Notes: generated by a model not told the origin, from the sequence alone. Counted from the stretch's first letter, positions 17,048 to 26,055 are shown. The stretch: 64,000 nt of DNA from Demequina phytophila (GCF_000971135.1 NZ_BBLW01000002.1:124001-188000); one strand, 5' to 3'. Numbers and translations are program-made.

Positions 17048-18236
17048 CGCCGCCGAGCATCTGGCCCAGGTGCTCGCGCTCGTGACGCCGCCGGAGCCGC
17101 GGCTGGTGGGTCTCGCCGACGGGCTCGACGCCGTGCTCGCCGTCGACGTGCTCGCCGCGGGCGACCTGCCGCCGTTCGACAACTCGGCGATGGACGGGTA
17201 CGCCATGCGCGCGTCCGATGTGGACGCTGCCTCGGACGATGCGCCGGTGCGGCTGTCGGTGGCGGGGGAGTCCGCGGCGGGTCACCCGTTCTCCGACGCA
17301 GTGGGCTCCGGTCAGGCCGTGCGGATCATGACGGGTGCGCCGGTGCCGCCGGGGGTCGATGCGGTGGTGCCGCAGGAACGGGTCGCGGTGGTCGACGGCG
17401 GGGTGGTGGTCCCGGCACCCGTGGTGCTCGGGGCCCACATCCGGCGGCGCGGCGAGGACGCGGCGGCGGGTGCGGTGGTGGTCGCGGCCGGGGTGCGGCT
17501 GCGGCCGCGGCACCTCGCGGCGATCGCGGCGGCGGGGGTCGCTTCGGTGGTGGTGGTCCCGGCGCCGCGGGTCGCGTTCTTGGCAACGGGCGACGAGCTC
17601 ACGGCGCCGGGCGCGTCCTTGGGGCCGGGGCAGATCTGGGAGTCCAACGCCGTCTACCTCGCGGGGGCGCTGCGCGCGCTGGGGGCATCGCCGGTCGACC
17701 TGGGGACCGTGGGCGACTCGCCCACGGCAGTGCTGGAGGCGGTTGCCGCGGCGGCCGCCGCGGGTGCCGACCTCGTGGTGACGACGGGCGGCGCGAGCGT
17801 GGGCGACCACGACCCGGTCAAGGCCGGGCTCTCGGAAGCGGGGGTGGCCTTCCTCACGGTGGCGATCCAGCCGGGCAAGCCGCAGGGTCTGGGGCGCGTG
17901 GGCGGGGTGCCGGTGGTGTGCCTGCCTGGCAACCCTGTCGCGGTCGCGGTGTGTACGGAGGTGTTCGTCGCGCCGGCGGTACGGGCGATGCGGGGCGTCC
18001 CCGAGCCCGCGTGGGAACCGATGCGTGCGCTCGAGTCCTGGCGTTGCCCGCCCGGGCGGGAGCAGGTGATGCCGGTAGTGCTGTCCGCGGAGGGGGTGCG
18101 GCCGGCGACCTCCGGCGGGTCCGGCTCGCACTTGGCGGCGCGGCTGGCGGCGGCGGACGGGCTCGCGCGGGTGCGTGCCGATGTCGATGCGATCGCCGCG
18201 GGCGATATCGTCGCCGTCAGGAGGTTCACCGCATGA
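17034..18236 (+). CDS. moeA: Molybdopterin molybdenumtransferase
   Basis: Inserts molybdate into adenylylated molybdopterin to form Moco. The 400-residue protein has the family's LPPFDNSAMDGYA, FLATGDELTAPG, VVTTGGASVGDHDPVK and QPGKPQGLG...CLPGNPVAV segments, covering domains I-IV at full length. The start is either GTG 17034 or GTG 17040, both overlapping the moeB end. It overlaps moaC by ATGA. A GGACGATGC site at 17234 lies in a variable region. Confidence 0.95.
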   Translation: MCVRSAAEHLAQVLALVTPPEPRLVGLADGLDAVLAVDVLAAGDLPPFDNSAMDGYAMRASDVDAASDDAPVRLSVAGESAAGHPFSDAVGSGQAVRIMTGAPVPPGVDAVVPQERVAVVDGGVVVPAPVVLGAHIRRRGEDAAAGAVVVAAGVRLRPRHLAAIAAAGVASVVVVPAPRVAFLATGDELTAPGASLGPGQIWESNAVYLAGALRALGASPVDLGTVGDSPTAVLEAVAAAAAAGADLVVTTGGASVGDHDPVKAGLSEAGVAFLTVAIQPGKPQGLGRVGGVPVVCLPGNPVAVAVCTEVFVAPAVRAMRGVPEPAWEPMRALESWRCPPGREQVMPVVLSAEGVRPATSGGSGSHLAARLAAADGLARVRADVDAIAAGDIVAVRRFTA

Positions 18237-18724
18237 GCGACCCGCAGTCCACGCCGCCCACGTTCACCCACCTCGATTCGCGCGGCCAGGTCCGCATGGT
18301 CGATGTCACCCGCAAGGAGCCGACGGTCCGCTCGGCGACCGCGACGGGATTCGTCGCGTGCGCGCCGCACGTGGTCGCGGCGCTGAGGGACGGCACGGTC
18401 CCTAAGGGCGATGCGCTTGCGCTCGCGCGGATCGCGGGCATCGCGGCCGCCAAGCGGACCCCTGAGCTGCTGCCGCTCGCGCACGTGATCGGCGTTCATG
18501 GTGCGGTGGTCGAGGTCGAGATCGAGGACGAGGGTGTCGCCATCACCGCCACGGTGTCCACCGCCGACCGCACCGGAGTCGAGATGGAGGCCTTCACCGC
18601 GGTGTCGGTGGCGGCGCTCAACGTGGTCGACATGGTCAAGGCGCTCGACAAGGGCACCACCATCCGCGACATCCGGCTGATCGCCAAGGAGGGCGGCAAG
18701 TCGGGATCCTGGCGCCGCGAGTGA
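18233..18724 (+). CDS. moaC: Cyclic pyranopterin monophosphate synthase accessory protein MoaC
   Basis: With MoaA converts GTP to cyclic pyranopterin monophosphate, the first Moco step. 163 residues, normal length. Conserved stretches FTHLDSRGQVRMVDVTRKEPTVRSA, LPLAHVIGVHGAVVEVEIE and GVEMEAFTAVSVAALNVVDM (quoted in part) are all intact, including the catalytic Lys/Asp region of ALDKGTTI. Overlaps moeA (ATGA) and mobA (GTGA). Its partner moaA is 3.6 kb away on the opposite strand. Confidence 0.97.
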   Translation: MSDPQSTPPTFTHLDSRGQVRMVDVTRKEPTVRSATATGFVACAPHVVAALRDGTVPKGDALALARIAGIAAAKRTPELLPLAHVIGVHGAVVEVEIEDEGVAITATVSTADRTGVEMEAFTAVSVAALNVVDMVKALDKGTTIRDIRLIAKEGGKSGSWRRE

Positions 18725-19302
18725 CGGACCCCGCGGTGCCGCCCCGGTTCGACGCGATGATCATCGCCGGCGGGCGTGGCATGCGCCTGGGCGGGGTCTC
18801 GAAGCCCGACCTGGTGGTAGGCGGGCGGCCGCTGCTGGACCTCGCGCTCGAGGCGGTGGCGGGTGCGGCGTGCGTGGCGGTGGTGGGCGGTCCGCAGCGG
18901 GATCGGGTGCGGTGGACGGTCGAGGACCCGCCGGGGTCGGGTCCGGCGGCGGCGCTGGCCGCGGGGATGGCGGAGCTGGCGCGGGACCGCGAGCCGAGCC
19001 CGCTCACCGTGGTGCTCGGCGTCGATACCCCGCTCGCGGGCGAGGCGGTGCCTCCGTTGGTGGCGGCGGCCTCCGCCACGCGTGGGGCGTGGGTGGTGGA
19101 CGAGGAGGGATGCCCCCAGTTCCTTCTGGCGGCGTACCCCACGGCGTCTTTGGCGCCGCGCTGCGCGGCGAACCTCGCCGATGCGTCGCTGCGTAGGCTG
19201 GTCGGAGACCTGCCGATGACGGCGGTAGGGGACTCGCGCGGGTTGTCGCGAGACCTCGACACCCCCGACGACCAGCGCTATTGGAAGGAGCGGATGGGAT
19301 GA
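18721..19302 (+). CDS. mobA: Molybdenum cofactor guanylyltransferase (MobA-like)
   Basis: Transfers GMP from GTP to Moco to give the bis-MGD-type cofactor used by nitrate reductases of the DMSO-reductase family. The 193-residue nucleotidyltransferase has the GTP-binding loop IIAGGRGMRLGGVSKPDL and the VLGVDTPLA acidic segment. Sequence alone cannot exclude MocA-type specificity for CTP, but a bis-MGD nitrate reductase in the same cluster favours MobA. GTG overlaps moaC; the end overlaps the small DUF6457 gene by ATGA. Confidence 0.85.
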   Translation: MTDPAVPPRFDAMIIAGGRGMRLGGVSKPDLVVGGRPLLDLALEAVAGAACVAVVGGPQRDRVRWTVEDPPGSGPAAALAAGMAELARDREPSPLTVVLGVDTPLAGEAVPPLVAAASATRGAWVVDEEGCPQFLLAAYPTASLAPRCAANLADASLRRLVGDLPMTAVGDSRGLSRDLDTPDDQRYWKERMG

Positions 19303-19547
19303 CCGCAACGATGGAGGACTGGGTGGCCGCGCTCGCGAAGGAGCTCGACCTCGACCTGGGTGAGGTGGACGTGCAGGCCCTGCTCGACGTCGCGCGCGAT
19401 GCGGCGCACTCGGTGGTGCGGCCGGCGGCACCGCTCACCACGTTCCTGGTCGGCTATGCCGCGGGGCGCCGGGCGGCTGCGGGAGACGACATCGCGCCCG
19501 AATGCGCGAAGGCCTCAGCCCTCGCGTCGAGCTGGGCGCCCGAGTGA
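19299..19547 (+). CDS. DUF6457 small helical protein
   Basis: 82 residues, mostly helical, starting MTATMEDWVAALAKELDLDL and containing APLTTFLVGYAAGR, which matches the small DUF6457 family that sits next to mobA in actinobacteria. Function is unknown; some genomes have it fused to MobA, so a role in guanylyltransfer is likely. It overlaps mobA (ATGA) and moaD (GTGA), so all three should be made together. Confidence 0.85.
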   Translation: MTATMEDWVAALAKELDLDLGEVDVQALLDVARDAAHSVVRPAAPLTTFLVGYAAGRRAAAGDDIAPECAKASALASSWAPE

Positions 19548-19789
19548 TCACGGTGCGGCTGTTCGCTGCAGCCGCCGAGGCCGCAGGCGCGCCGGAGCTC
19601 ACGCTCGACGCGGGTGCCGTCTCGGGATCGGTGGCGGGGCTGCGCGAGGCACTCGCGGCTCGGGGTGCCGAGGCGCCGCGGGTGATCCGCCAGTGCGCGA
19701 TCCTTCGGTCGGGGGAGCGGCTCGACGACTCTGCGTCCCTGGCTGCCGGCGACCTCGTGGACGTGCTGCCGCCCTTCGCTGGCGGATAG
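19544..19789 (+). CDS. moaD: Molybdopterin synthase sulfur carrier subunit
   Basis: 81-residue beta-grasp protein ending PPFAGG; the terminal Gly-Gly is thiocarboxylated and donates sulfur in the MoaD-MoaE synthase. The N-terminus ITVRLFAAAAEAAG is typical. GTG 19544 overlaps the preceding stop; an upstream in-frame start at 19502 would add an atypical 14-residue extension and was rejected. MoaE is on the other strand at 23283. Confidence 0.88.
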   Translation: MITVRLFAAAAEAAGAPELTLDAGAVSGSVAGLREALAARGAEAPRVIRQCAILRSGERLDDSASLAAGDLVDVLPPFAGG

Positions 19790-19810
19790 GCGCTCTCACG
19801 TACGGGGGCC

Positions 19811-19931
19811 GGGCGGGGTAGCTGGCGTCGGATCTTGGACCACGTCGCACCCGTGATCGGCGGTGTCTGGACTGCCTGGACGTGCCTGAGCGGCGCCGCC
19901 CGGGTGGGTAGCGCCGCGGGGCGGGGTAGCT
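19811..19931. repeat. 13-bp direct repeat beside the HNH gene
   Basis: GGGCGGGGTAGCT occurs at 19811-19823 and again at 19919-19931, where it overlaps the HNH stop codon; a related GGGTAGC lies between them. The repeat could mark an insertion edge or simply be local duplication. Confidence 0.45.
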
Positions 19932-21447
19932 ATGTGGGCGGGCGGCCGGAATCGTCGCCGTCGGTGGTGGCCTTCTTGTTCCAGGGTCGGGGGGTGCCGA
20001 AGCGTGCTCGGCCGCCTTGCCAGGGGGTGCGTGTCGGGTCGACTGATGCTGGGGGTATGAACCAGATCTCGGTGTCGGTGGCCCTGACCTGCCAGCCTTG
20101 ATCATGGATGACGTGGTGACAGTGGGAGCAAAGAAGGGCCCCGTTGGACAGGCTCGTGGGGCCGCCTCTGGACCAGAAGATGATGTGGTGAGCCTCTACC
20201 CACGCGGGAGGGGCTCCGCACTTCGCACAGCCGCCGTCACGCTCGCCCAGGGCGATGCGTTGAGCCTTGGAGAACGGGTAGATGCGGTGTCCGAGCTTGA
20301 GCAGCTCGCCCTTGTCGCCGATGAGGGCCGGCTGGATGATCGCGGTGGCGGCCATGCGCAACGCGATGCTCATCCCGATCGGGGTGGCACAGCCGTCGAC
20401 CTCAGCTAGGCCTGTGCCGGATTCGAGGTCGGCTGCGGTGGCGCGCACGACGACGGTGGTGGTGGCGAACAAGGCGGTGGTGGTCTCACAGCCCAGGGCG
20501 TGACGGGCGAGGTCCGCTAGCGCGTCGGCTCGCATCTGCTCGGTGGTGCGGACGTCCTCGCCGGGGGTGTTGCGGCTGGCGTGGATCGCGTCACCGACGC
20601 GCTTGCTCAACGCTGCTTGTAGGGGTGCGGCGGTCTCGGGATCGAGCACGCCGTGGAGCTCGACCATGCCCTCACGGTTGTTCCAGATCTTCAGATACCG
20701 TTCCCGACGCTTCTGGGCCAGGGTGCGCTCATGCTGCTCCACGTCGAGCGCGGCCTTGAAACCGCGCACGATCGAGGCGAACTTGCCCGAATCCAACCCT
20801 TGGGCGCGCTTGACGAGGTCGGCTGCGGCCTCCTCCTTCGCGTCATCCGTCACGTCCTCCGACAGCGAGTCGAGCATGATGAGGATCTGCGACCCGCAAT
20901 CCGCGGAGATCAGCCCATCGTGGAGAGCCTCGGTCACGATCGCGCGATACCGCACCTGAGGGGTGGGCTGCGGGTCGTCCTTGCCGCGGTCCTCGTCCTC
21001 GTCCTCGGGGTCATCAGGATTCGACTCGTCGGGGTCACCGGGATCCGGCTCATCGGGATCGGGACCCGGATCAGGCTTGGGCTTGCCGCCCTTCTCCCTC
21101 TCCTCCAGCGCCCGACCCACCTCGATCAGCCGGACCGCCTCAGCCTTGTGAGTCCCCATCCGCGACGCCACCAGATCAGCCGCGCAGCGGAAGCCATGAC
21201 GCTTCGCGAGCCCACCCCCGGGCACATCCGACTGGACCTCGATGTCGCGCGCGGTACGGGCGAGGACCAGATCCATCTCGTGCGCGACCTGCGCCGCCGC
21301 ACCCAACCGCTCCACCGCATCCGGACAGCCGGCCACCGAAGCCAGCGACCGCATCGTCCCCACCGCCACCCGAGCATCCACACACGCCGACGCGAACCCG
21401 GCGCCAGAGCCGCCAGGCAAGTCATCGAACAGGTGCGGTGCATCCAT
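19930..21447 (-). CDS. DUF222 (13E12-repeat) protein with C-terminal HNH endonuclease domain
   Basis: 505 residues. The N-terminal DUF222 helical region (about 20-150) is followed by a very acidic Asp/Pro/Glu linker, more DUF222 sequence, and an HNH domain near 430-480 with zinc cysteines CAKCGAP and LLCSHCH around VEAHHIIFWSRGG. Such proteins are common in actinobacteria, often in several copies and in REP13E12-like mobile repeats; their role is not established. The gene is visibly less GC-rich than its neighbours, lies in the opposite direction, and separates the two halves of the Moco cluster, which fits acquisition by transfer. Confidence 0.85.
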   Translation of the reverse strand: MDAPHLFDDLPGGSGAGFASACVDARVAVGTMRSLASVAGCPDAVERLGAAAQVAHEMDLVLARTARDIEVQSDVPGGGLAKRHGFRCAADLVASRMGTHKAEAVRLIEVGRALEEREKGGKPKPDPGPDPDEPDPGDPDESNPDDPEDEDEDRGKDDPQPTPQVRYRAIVTEALHDGLISADCGSQILIMLDSLSEDVTDDAKEEAAADLVKRAQGLDSGKFASIVRGFKAALDVEQHERTLAQKRRERYLKIWNNREGMVELHGVLDPETAAPLQAALSKRVGDAIHASRNTPGEDVRTTEQMRADALADLARHALGCETTTALFATTTVVVRATAADLESGTGLAEVDGCATPIGMSIALRMAATAIIQPALIGDKGELLKLGHRIYPFSKAQRIALGERDGGCAKCGAPPAWVEAHHIIFWSRGGPTSLSNGALLCSHCHHVIHDQGWQVRATDTEIWFIPPASVDPTRTPWQGGRARFGTPRPWNKKATTDGDDSGRPPT

Positions 21448-21566
21448 ACGACCATCACACCACCGGGGTCTGACAATCAGGATAAAAGGGATGTGGAGAA
21501 CGGCGACGGGCCTGGTAACGGCGGCATTGGCCGCACGAGTCGCGTGGGACGCGCCAGACTGGGACG

Positions 21567-22331
21567 GTGCGCACCACGCGGTCCCGCCGCCGCGCCGTCG
21601 GGTTCACCGCGATGGCGCTGGGCGTCGCTGGGCTCGCCGGCCTGGCCCTGGTCGCGGGCTACTACGCCGCGCCCGACACGGCGCTCGGCACGGCGGCAGA
21701 CATCTCCAACGCGGTGCAGGCGTGGGTCGCGGGCGTGCTGGTCTGGGTCGCCATCGCCGCGACACCGCGCGGTCGCACGCCTGCGCGGCTGGTCTGGGCC
21801 GGGCTCGCGACCGCGGGGGTCGCGATCGCGGTGCTGGGATCGCTCCTCATCATCACGGACTCGTCTGGTTGGGTGAGGGCGGCGCTGGTGCACATTCTCG
21901 GGTGGTCGCTCGTCGCGCCGTGGCTCGCCGCATGGTGCCGCCGCACCCCTGACCCCATGCCCATGACGCCCTGGCAGCGCGACGCCGGGACCGTGGTCGC
22001 GGTGCTTCTCGGTGCGGGTGTGCTGGGGATCAGGGACGTCCTTGCGGGCACGGACCCGGATGCGCTCGGCGGGCTCCCCGGCGCGGGGCTGGGGTGGCCG
22101 GCCCTCCTCTCGATCACCGTGGGTGGGCTTGCCTTCCAGATCGCCCTGCCCGCGTGGGCGACGTGGTGGGGCGTGACGTTGCTGCGCGCACGCGGTCGCG
22201 CCGGTGACCCCGAGGTGCACCACCACCGGCTGCGCGCGTCCCGCAACGGGGCCACCCGCGCCGCACGCGTCGACAGGCGAGAGCGCGCGCCTACCCGCCG
22301 ATGGCGCTCATGGGACGGGCGGGCTGGATGA
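21567..22331 (+). CDS. Integral membrane protein of unknown function
   Basis: 254 residues with about six hydrophobic helices (for example AVGFTAMALGVAGLAGLALV and AGVAIAVLGSLLIITDSS) and a basic C-terminal tail of about 45 residues rich in Arg and His. I do not recognise a family. GTG at 21567 is the first start in the frame and is preceded 6 nt upstream by a weak CAGACT box. The last 41 bases overlap the 3' end of moaA on the other strand, so the basic tail may be poorly constrained. It is transcribed away from the HNH gene. Confidence 0.65.
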   Translation: MRTTRSRRRAVGFTAMALGVAGLAGLALVAGYYAAPDTALGTAADISNAVQAWVAGVLVWVAIAATPRGRTPARLVWAGLATAGVAIAVLGSLLIITDSSGWVRAALVHILGWSLVAPWLAAWCRRTPDPMPMTPWQRDAGTVVAVLLGAGVLGIRDVLAGTDPDALGGLPGAGLGWPALLSITVGGLAFQIALPAWATWWGVTLLRARGRAGDPEVHHHRLRASRNGATRAARVDRRERAPTRRWRSWDGRAG

Positions 22332-23286
22332 AGGAGGGATCGTCGATCCCATGCCCCGGCCGCTTGCCCGCGACGCACGCCTGCATGGCCGAGGCGAGCG
22401 CCGCATCGTCCGCCCCCTCCCGCATGCGCGTCCGCAGGTCGGATTCCTCGCGCGCGAACAGGCAGTTGCGGAACTGGCCATCGGCGGTCAGCCGCACCCG
22501 GTCGCAGCGGTCGCAGAAGGCCCGCGTCACCGACGCGATCACCCCGACCGTCGAGGACGTTCCCGCGATCCGGAACGTCTCCGCCGGGGCGGAGCCGTCG
22601 TGCCCGAGCGACTCGAGCTCGAATCTCGATGCGAGCACGGCGAGGAGCTCCTCCGCGGTCACCATCTCCTCGCGCCGCCACGTGTGGCCGCCGTCGAGCG
22701 GCATGTGCTCGATGAACCGCATCTCGAGCCCGCGCTCCACGGCGAAGGACACGAGGTCGCAGATCTCGTCGTCGTTGACCCCGCGCATGATGAGCGCGTT
22801 GAGCTTGATCGGCGAGAAACCCACGGCGCGCGCGGCCTCGATCCCGGCAAGCGTGTCCGCGAGCCGGTCGCGGCGCGTGAGCTCGACGAAGCGCCCGCGC
22901 CGCAGCGTGTCGATCGAGATGTTGACCCGGTCGAGCCCGGCGTCGCGCAGCGGCGCGGCGAGCGCCGGCAACCGCAGCGCGTTCGTGGTGAGCGAGAGGT
23001 CCAGCGGCCCGTCCGGCGTGGGCAGGGCGGCCAGCGCGGCGACCACGTCCACCACGTCGGGACGCAGCAGCGGCTCGCCGCCGGTGAGCCGCACCTCCCG
23101 CACCCCGAGCGACACGGCCACACGGGTCAGCCGCACGAGCTCGTCGGTGCTCAACAAGGTGGACGACCTCAGCCACGGCACCCCGTCCGCGGGCATGCAG
23201 TACGTGCACCGCAGCGAGCAGCGGTCCGTCAGCGAGATCCGCAGGTCGCGGTGGACGCGCCCATACCGGTCGACCAGCCCGCTCAT
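22291..23286 (-). CDS. moaA: GTP 3',8-cyclase
   Basis: Radical SAM enzyme that, with MoaC, starts Moco synthesis from GTP. The 331-residue protein has the SAM [4Fe-4S] motif DRCSLRCTYCMP, the C-terminal cluster cysteines in RAFCDRCDRVRL and RNCLFAREE, and the functional Gly-Gly C-terminus (SAIGG). The start was placed at 23286 because its ATG overlaps the moaE stop and begins the conserved MSGLVDRYGR; the longer upstream frame lies inside moaE. Confidence 0.98.
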   Translation of the reverse strand: MSGLVDRYGRVHRDLRISLTDRCSLRCTYCMPADGVPWLRSSTLLSTDELVRLTRVAVSLGVREVRLTGGEPLLRPDVVDVVAALAALPTPDGPLDLSLTTNALRLPALAAPLRDAGLDRVNISIDTLRRGRFVELTRRDRLADTLAGIEAARAVGFSPIKLNALIMRGVNDDEICDLVSFAVERGLEMRFIEHMPLDGGHTWRREEMVTAEELLAVLASRFELESLGHDGSAPAETFRIAGTSSTVGVIASVTRAFCDRCDRVRLTADGQFRNCLFAREESDLRTRMREGADDAALASAMQACVAGKRPGHGIDDPSFIQPARPMSAIGG

Positions 23287-23699
23287 GCGACACCCACCCA
23301 CGTGTGCGACCCGTCGGCGAGCAGCTCTCGCTTCCACACGGGAAGGTTCGCCTTCACGTCCTCGACCAGCGAGGACACGGCGTCGAGCGCCTCGCGACGA
23401 TGCGGTGCGGACACCGCGACGACGATCGCCGCGTCTCCCACGGCCAGGTGGCCGATGCGGTGGGTGAGGGCGACCGTCAGGTCCGGGGCGTCGTGGCGCG
23501 CGGCGATCGCCTCGATCACGTCGGCGGCCGAGGGGTGCGCGGAGTAGTCGAGCCCCACCACCTCACCCGTGACCGAGGGGTCGTGGTCGCGGACCGTCCC
23601 GATGAACGTGGCGATCGCACCGGCGCGCGGTCCGGACACGGCGTCCACGTGCGCGGCCAGCGACGGCGGTTCCTCGGACACCGCGGCGAGCACGATCAA
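23283..23699 (-). CDS. moaE: Molybdopterin synthase catalytic subunit
   Basis: 138 residues. Transfers sulfur from MoaD thiocarboxylate to cyclic pyranopterin monophosphate. The conserved core is visible: GAIATFIGTVRDHD, LDYSAHPSAA, HRIGHLAVGDAAIVVAVSAPHR and the catalytic-lysine region VKANLPVWKRE. Length is normal. It is tightly packed between mog and moaA with ATGA overlaps. Confidence 0.97.
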   Translation of the reverse strand: MIVLAAVSEEPPSLAAHVDAVSGPRAGAIATFIGTVRDHDPSVTGEVVGLDYSAHPSAADVIEAIAARHDAPDLTVALTHRIGHLAVGDAAIVVAVSAPHRREALDAVSSLVEDVKANLPVWKRELLADGSHTWVGVA

Positions 23700-24193
23700 T
23701 GGTCTCCTCCGTCCAGCTGTGCGACCGCGTGCGCGATCAGCCCGGGCAGCACCCCGAGCGCCGACTCGACCGCGCGCACGGACCCCGGCAGGTTGATGAT
23801 CAGCGCTCCAGGCGACCCGCCCGTCACCCCGGCCAACCCTCGGGACAGCGCGACCGCCGGTGTGAGGTGCGCGTCCCGCTGGCGTAGCAGCTCGGGGATC
23901 CCTGGCAGCGTCCGCGCGAGCAGCGGGGCGGTCGCCTCGGGCGTGACGTCGCGCGGTGCGACGCCCGTGCCGCCGGTGGTCACCACGGCGCGTGCGCCCG
24001 CGGCGACGGCACCCTCGAGCGCGTGGCGGATCTCCGCGACGTCATCGGGCACGAGCGACCGCGTCACCTCGGCCCCCGCGGCCGCGAGGCGGTCCACCAG
24101 AAGGGGACCGGTGACATCGTCCCGCGTGCCCGCGGCGGAGCGGTCGGACACGGTGACCACGGCGATCGTCACGCCGGCGAGGACGGGGGACAT
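23696..24193 (-). CDS. mog: Molybdopterin adenylyltransferase (MogA/MoaB family)
   Basis: Adenylylates molybdopterin before molybdenum insertion by MoeA. The 165-residue protein has the family's VTVSDRSAAGTRDD and the binding loop VVTTGGTGVAPRDVTPEA, followed by LIINLPGSVRAVESAL. ATG at 24193 is preceded by TAGACT exactly 7 nt upstream, so it appears to start a leaderless messenger mog-moaE-moaA. Mog and MoaB cannot be separated by sequence alone. Confidence 0.92.
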   Translation of the reverse strand: MSPVLAGVTIAVVTVSDRSAAGTRDDVTGPLLVDRLAAAGAEVTRSLVPDDVAEIRHALEGAVAAGARAVVTTGGTGVAPRDVTPEATAPLLARTLPGIPELLRQRDAHLTPAVALSRGLAGVTGGSPGALIINLPGSVRAVESALGVLPGLIAHAVAQLDGGDH

Positions 24194-24200
24194 GCTCGCC

Positions 24201-24206
24201 AGTCTA
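24201..24206 (-). promoter_or_regulatory. -10 box (TAGACT) for leaderless mog-moaE-moaA
   Basis: Read on the minus strand, TAGACT is followed by 7 nt and the mog ATG. There is no ribosome site in the 7 nt. The 47-bp gap to the end of modC fits a separate promoter. Confidence 0.55.
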
Positions 24207-24240
24207 CGAAGGGTCGGATTGCGGCCGTGTTGCGCCGCCG

Positions 24241-25281
24241 TCACCGCGCCGGAGCGCCCGCGGTGAGCGCGTACGCCTCGAGGCCGCGGGGCACCCCGAA
24301 CCACGCGGGTGTCCCCGCGGCGATCCCGCCCACCACCTCGACGGGCACGTCCGCCGCCAGCAGCGCGCCGTGCACCCGCACCACGTCGCCCCGCGGCTCG
24401 AGCCCGCGCACGGCGTCCGCGACCCACGCGGATCCCGACGCGCGCGACTCGGGTGGCTCGGACCATGCCAGCGCCACCGCGCCCGGATGCGCCGCGACCG
24501 CCGCAGGGACGCCCGCACCGGGCCCCCCGCTCACCGGCACCCGCACCCCGGCGGCGATCTCGAGGGCGCCGCCGCGCATCGTCCCCTCGACCAGCACGCG
24601 CCCGCCCATGCGGGCGGCGAACCTGGTCCGCGGCCGGGTCAGCACCTCGACGGCCTCGCCCGCTTCGACCACCGCCCCGGAGTCCATCACGGCGACGGTG
24701 TCCGCGAGGGCGTACGCGTCGAGCGCGTCGTGGGTGGTGACCACCGCGGTGACCCCCGCGAGCAGCCCCGCGACCAGCCCGCGCACCTCGCTGGCGACCA
24801 CCACGTCGAGCCCCGCGAACGGCTCGTCGAGGAGCAGCACCCGCGGCGCCGCGGCCAGCGCGCGCGCGATCGCCACCCGTCGCGCCTGCCCGCCCGACAG
24901 CGCGCCGGGACGGCGGTCGCCGAGCCCGTCGAGGCCCACCCGCGCGAGCCACGCGTCCGCCTCCGCGCGCGCAGCGGCACGCGACGCCCCGGCCGAGCGC
25001 GGGCCGAACGCCACGTTGTCGCGCACGGACATGGTGGGGAAGAGCGCGTCGTCCTGTGACAGCAGGCCGATGCGCCGGTCCCGCGGCGCGCGCGGCGCGT
25101 CGACGCCGTCGAGGGTCACCCGGACGTCCGCGCCGGGCACCATCCCGGCGACCGCCTCGAGCACCGTCGACTTGCCCGAGCCATTGGGACCCAGCAGGAC
25201 CAGCGTGCCGCCCGCCGCCACCTCGACGGTCGCGTCGACCCCGCGCGCCGGCACGCGCACGCGCGCCTCCAGCGCCGTCAT
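24241..25281 (-). CDS. modC: Molybdate ABC transporter ATP-binding protein
   Basis: Powers molybdate import through ModB. 346 residues: ABC ATPase with Walker A LLGPNGSGKST, signature LSGGQARRVAIARALA and Walker B LLLDEPFAGLD, then a C-terminal TOBE region from about 250 that binds oxyanion in ModC. ATG at 25281 overlaps the modB stop. Context with modA, modB and Moco genes decides molybdate over sulfate or thiosulfate. Confidence 0.94.
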   Translation of the reverse strand: MTALEARVRVPARGVDATVEVAAGGTLVLLGPNGSGKSTVLEAVAGMVPGADVRVTLDGVDAPRAPRDRRIGLLSQDDALFPTMSVRDNVAFGPRSAGASRAAARAEADAWLARVGLDGLGDRRPGALSGGQARRVAIARALAAAPRVLLLDEPFAGLDVVVASEVRGLVAGLLAGVTAVVTTHDALDAYALADTVAVMDSGAVVEAGEAVEVLTRPRTRFAARMGGRVLVEGTMRGGALEIAAGVRVPVSGGPGAGVPAAVAAHPGAVALAWSEPPESRASGSAWVADAVRGLEPRGDVVRVHGALLAADVPVEVVGGIAAGTPAWFGVPRGLEAYALTAGAPAR

Positions 25282-26042
25282 GCGGCGCCCCGCAACGGCC
25301 GGTAGGCGAGCGCCACCACGCCGATCGCGACCGCGACGAGCACCAGCGAGAGCGCCGCGGCGGCCGCCGGGTCGGTCTCCCGTACCAGGTAGATCTCCAA
25401 CGGCGCGGTGCGGGTCACGCCCTCGAGCGAGCCCGCGAACGTGAGCGTCGCCCCGAACTCCCCGAGCGCGCGGGCGAACGCGAGCACGGCCCCGGTGGCG
25501 AGCGCCGGGCCCAGCGCCGGCAGCGTGACCCGCGTGAGCACGCGGGTCCGCGACGCGCCGAGCGTGCCCGCGATCGCCTCGTGACGTCCGCTGCGCGCGG
25601 CCAGCGCGGACTCGACGGACACCACCATGAACGGCATGGCCACGAAGGTCTGCGCGATCACCACCGCGAGCGTGGTGAACGCCACCGACCCGCCCAGCTC
25701 CTCGCCGAGCAGGCCCCGGCGTCCGAACGCGTACAGCAGCGCGAGGCCGCCCACCACGGGCGGCAGCACCAGCGGCGCGAGCACCACGGCGCGCAGCAGC
25801 CCCCGGAGAGGTCCGCGCATGCCGTGCAGCACGAAGCCCAGCGGGACGCCCAGCACCAGCGTCGCGACGGTCGCCACGACGGACGTGCGCAGCGACAGGC
25901 CGAGCGCGGTGAGCGACGCCTCCGACGTCACGAGCGACCAGAGGTCCGTCCATTCGACGCGCGCGATCAGCCCCGCCAGCGGCAGCAGCACCAGCAGCCC
26001 GCCGAGCGCCGCGAGCGGCGCCAGCCACCGCGGCCCCGTCAC
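25278..26042 (-). CDS. modB: Molybdate ABC transporter permease
   Basis: 254 residues, five to six membrane segments. The ABC permease EAA loop is visible as HEAIAGTLGASRTRVLTRVTLPAL, shown here as EAIAGTLGASRTRVL, and ends with the typical ALGEFGATLTFAGSLEG. GTG start lies 13 nt after the modA stop. It forms the membrane channel for molybdate with ModC. Confidence 0.96.
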   Translation of the reverse strand: MTGPRWLAPLAALGGLLVLLPLAGLIARVEWTDLWSLVTSEASLTALGLSLRTSVVATVATLVLGVPLGFVLHGMRGPLRGLLRAVVLAPLVLPPVVGGLALLYAFGRRGLLGEELGGSVAFTTLAVVIAQTFVAMPFMVVSVESALAARSGRHEAIAGTLGASRTRVLTRVTLPALGPALATGAVLAFARALGEFGATLTFAGSLEGVTRTAPLEIYLVRETDPAAAAALSLVLVAVAIGVVALAYRPLRGAA

Positions 26043-26055
26043 GGCACGAGCCCGG

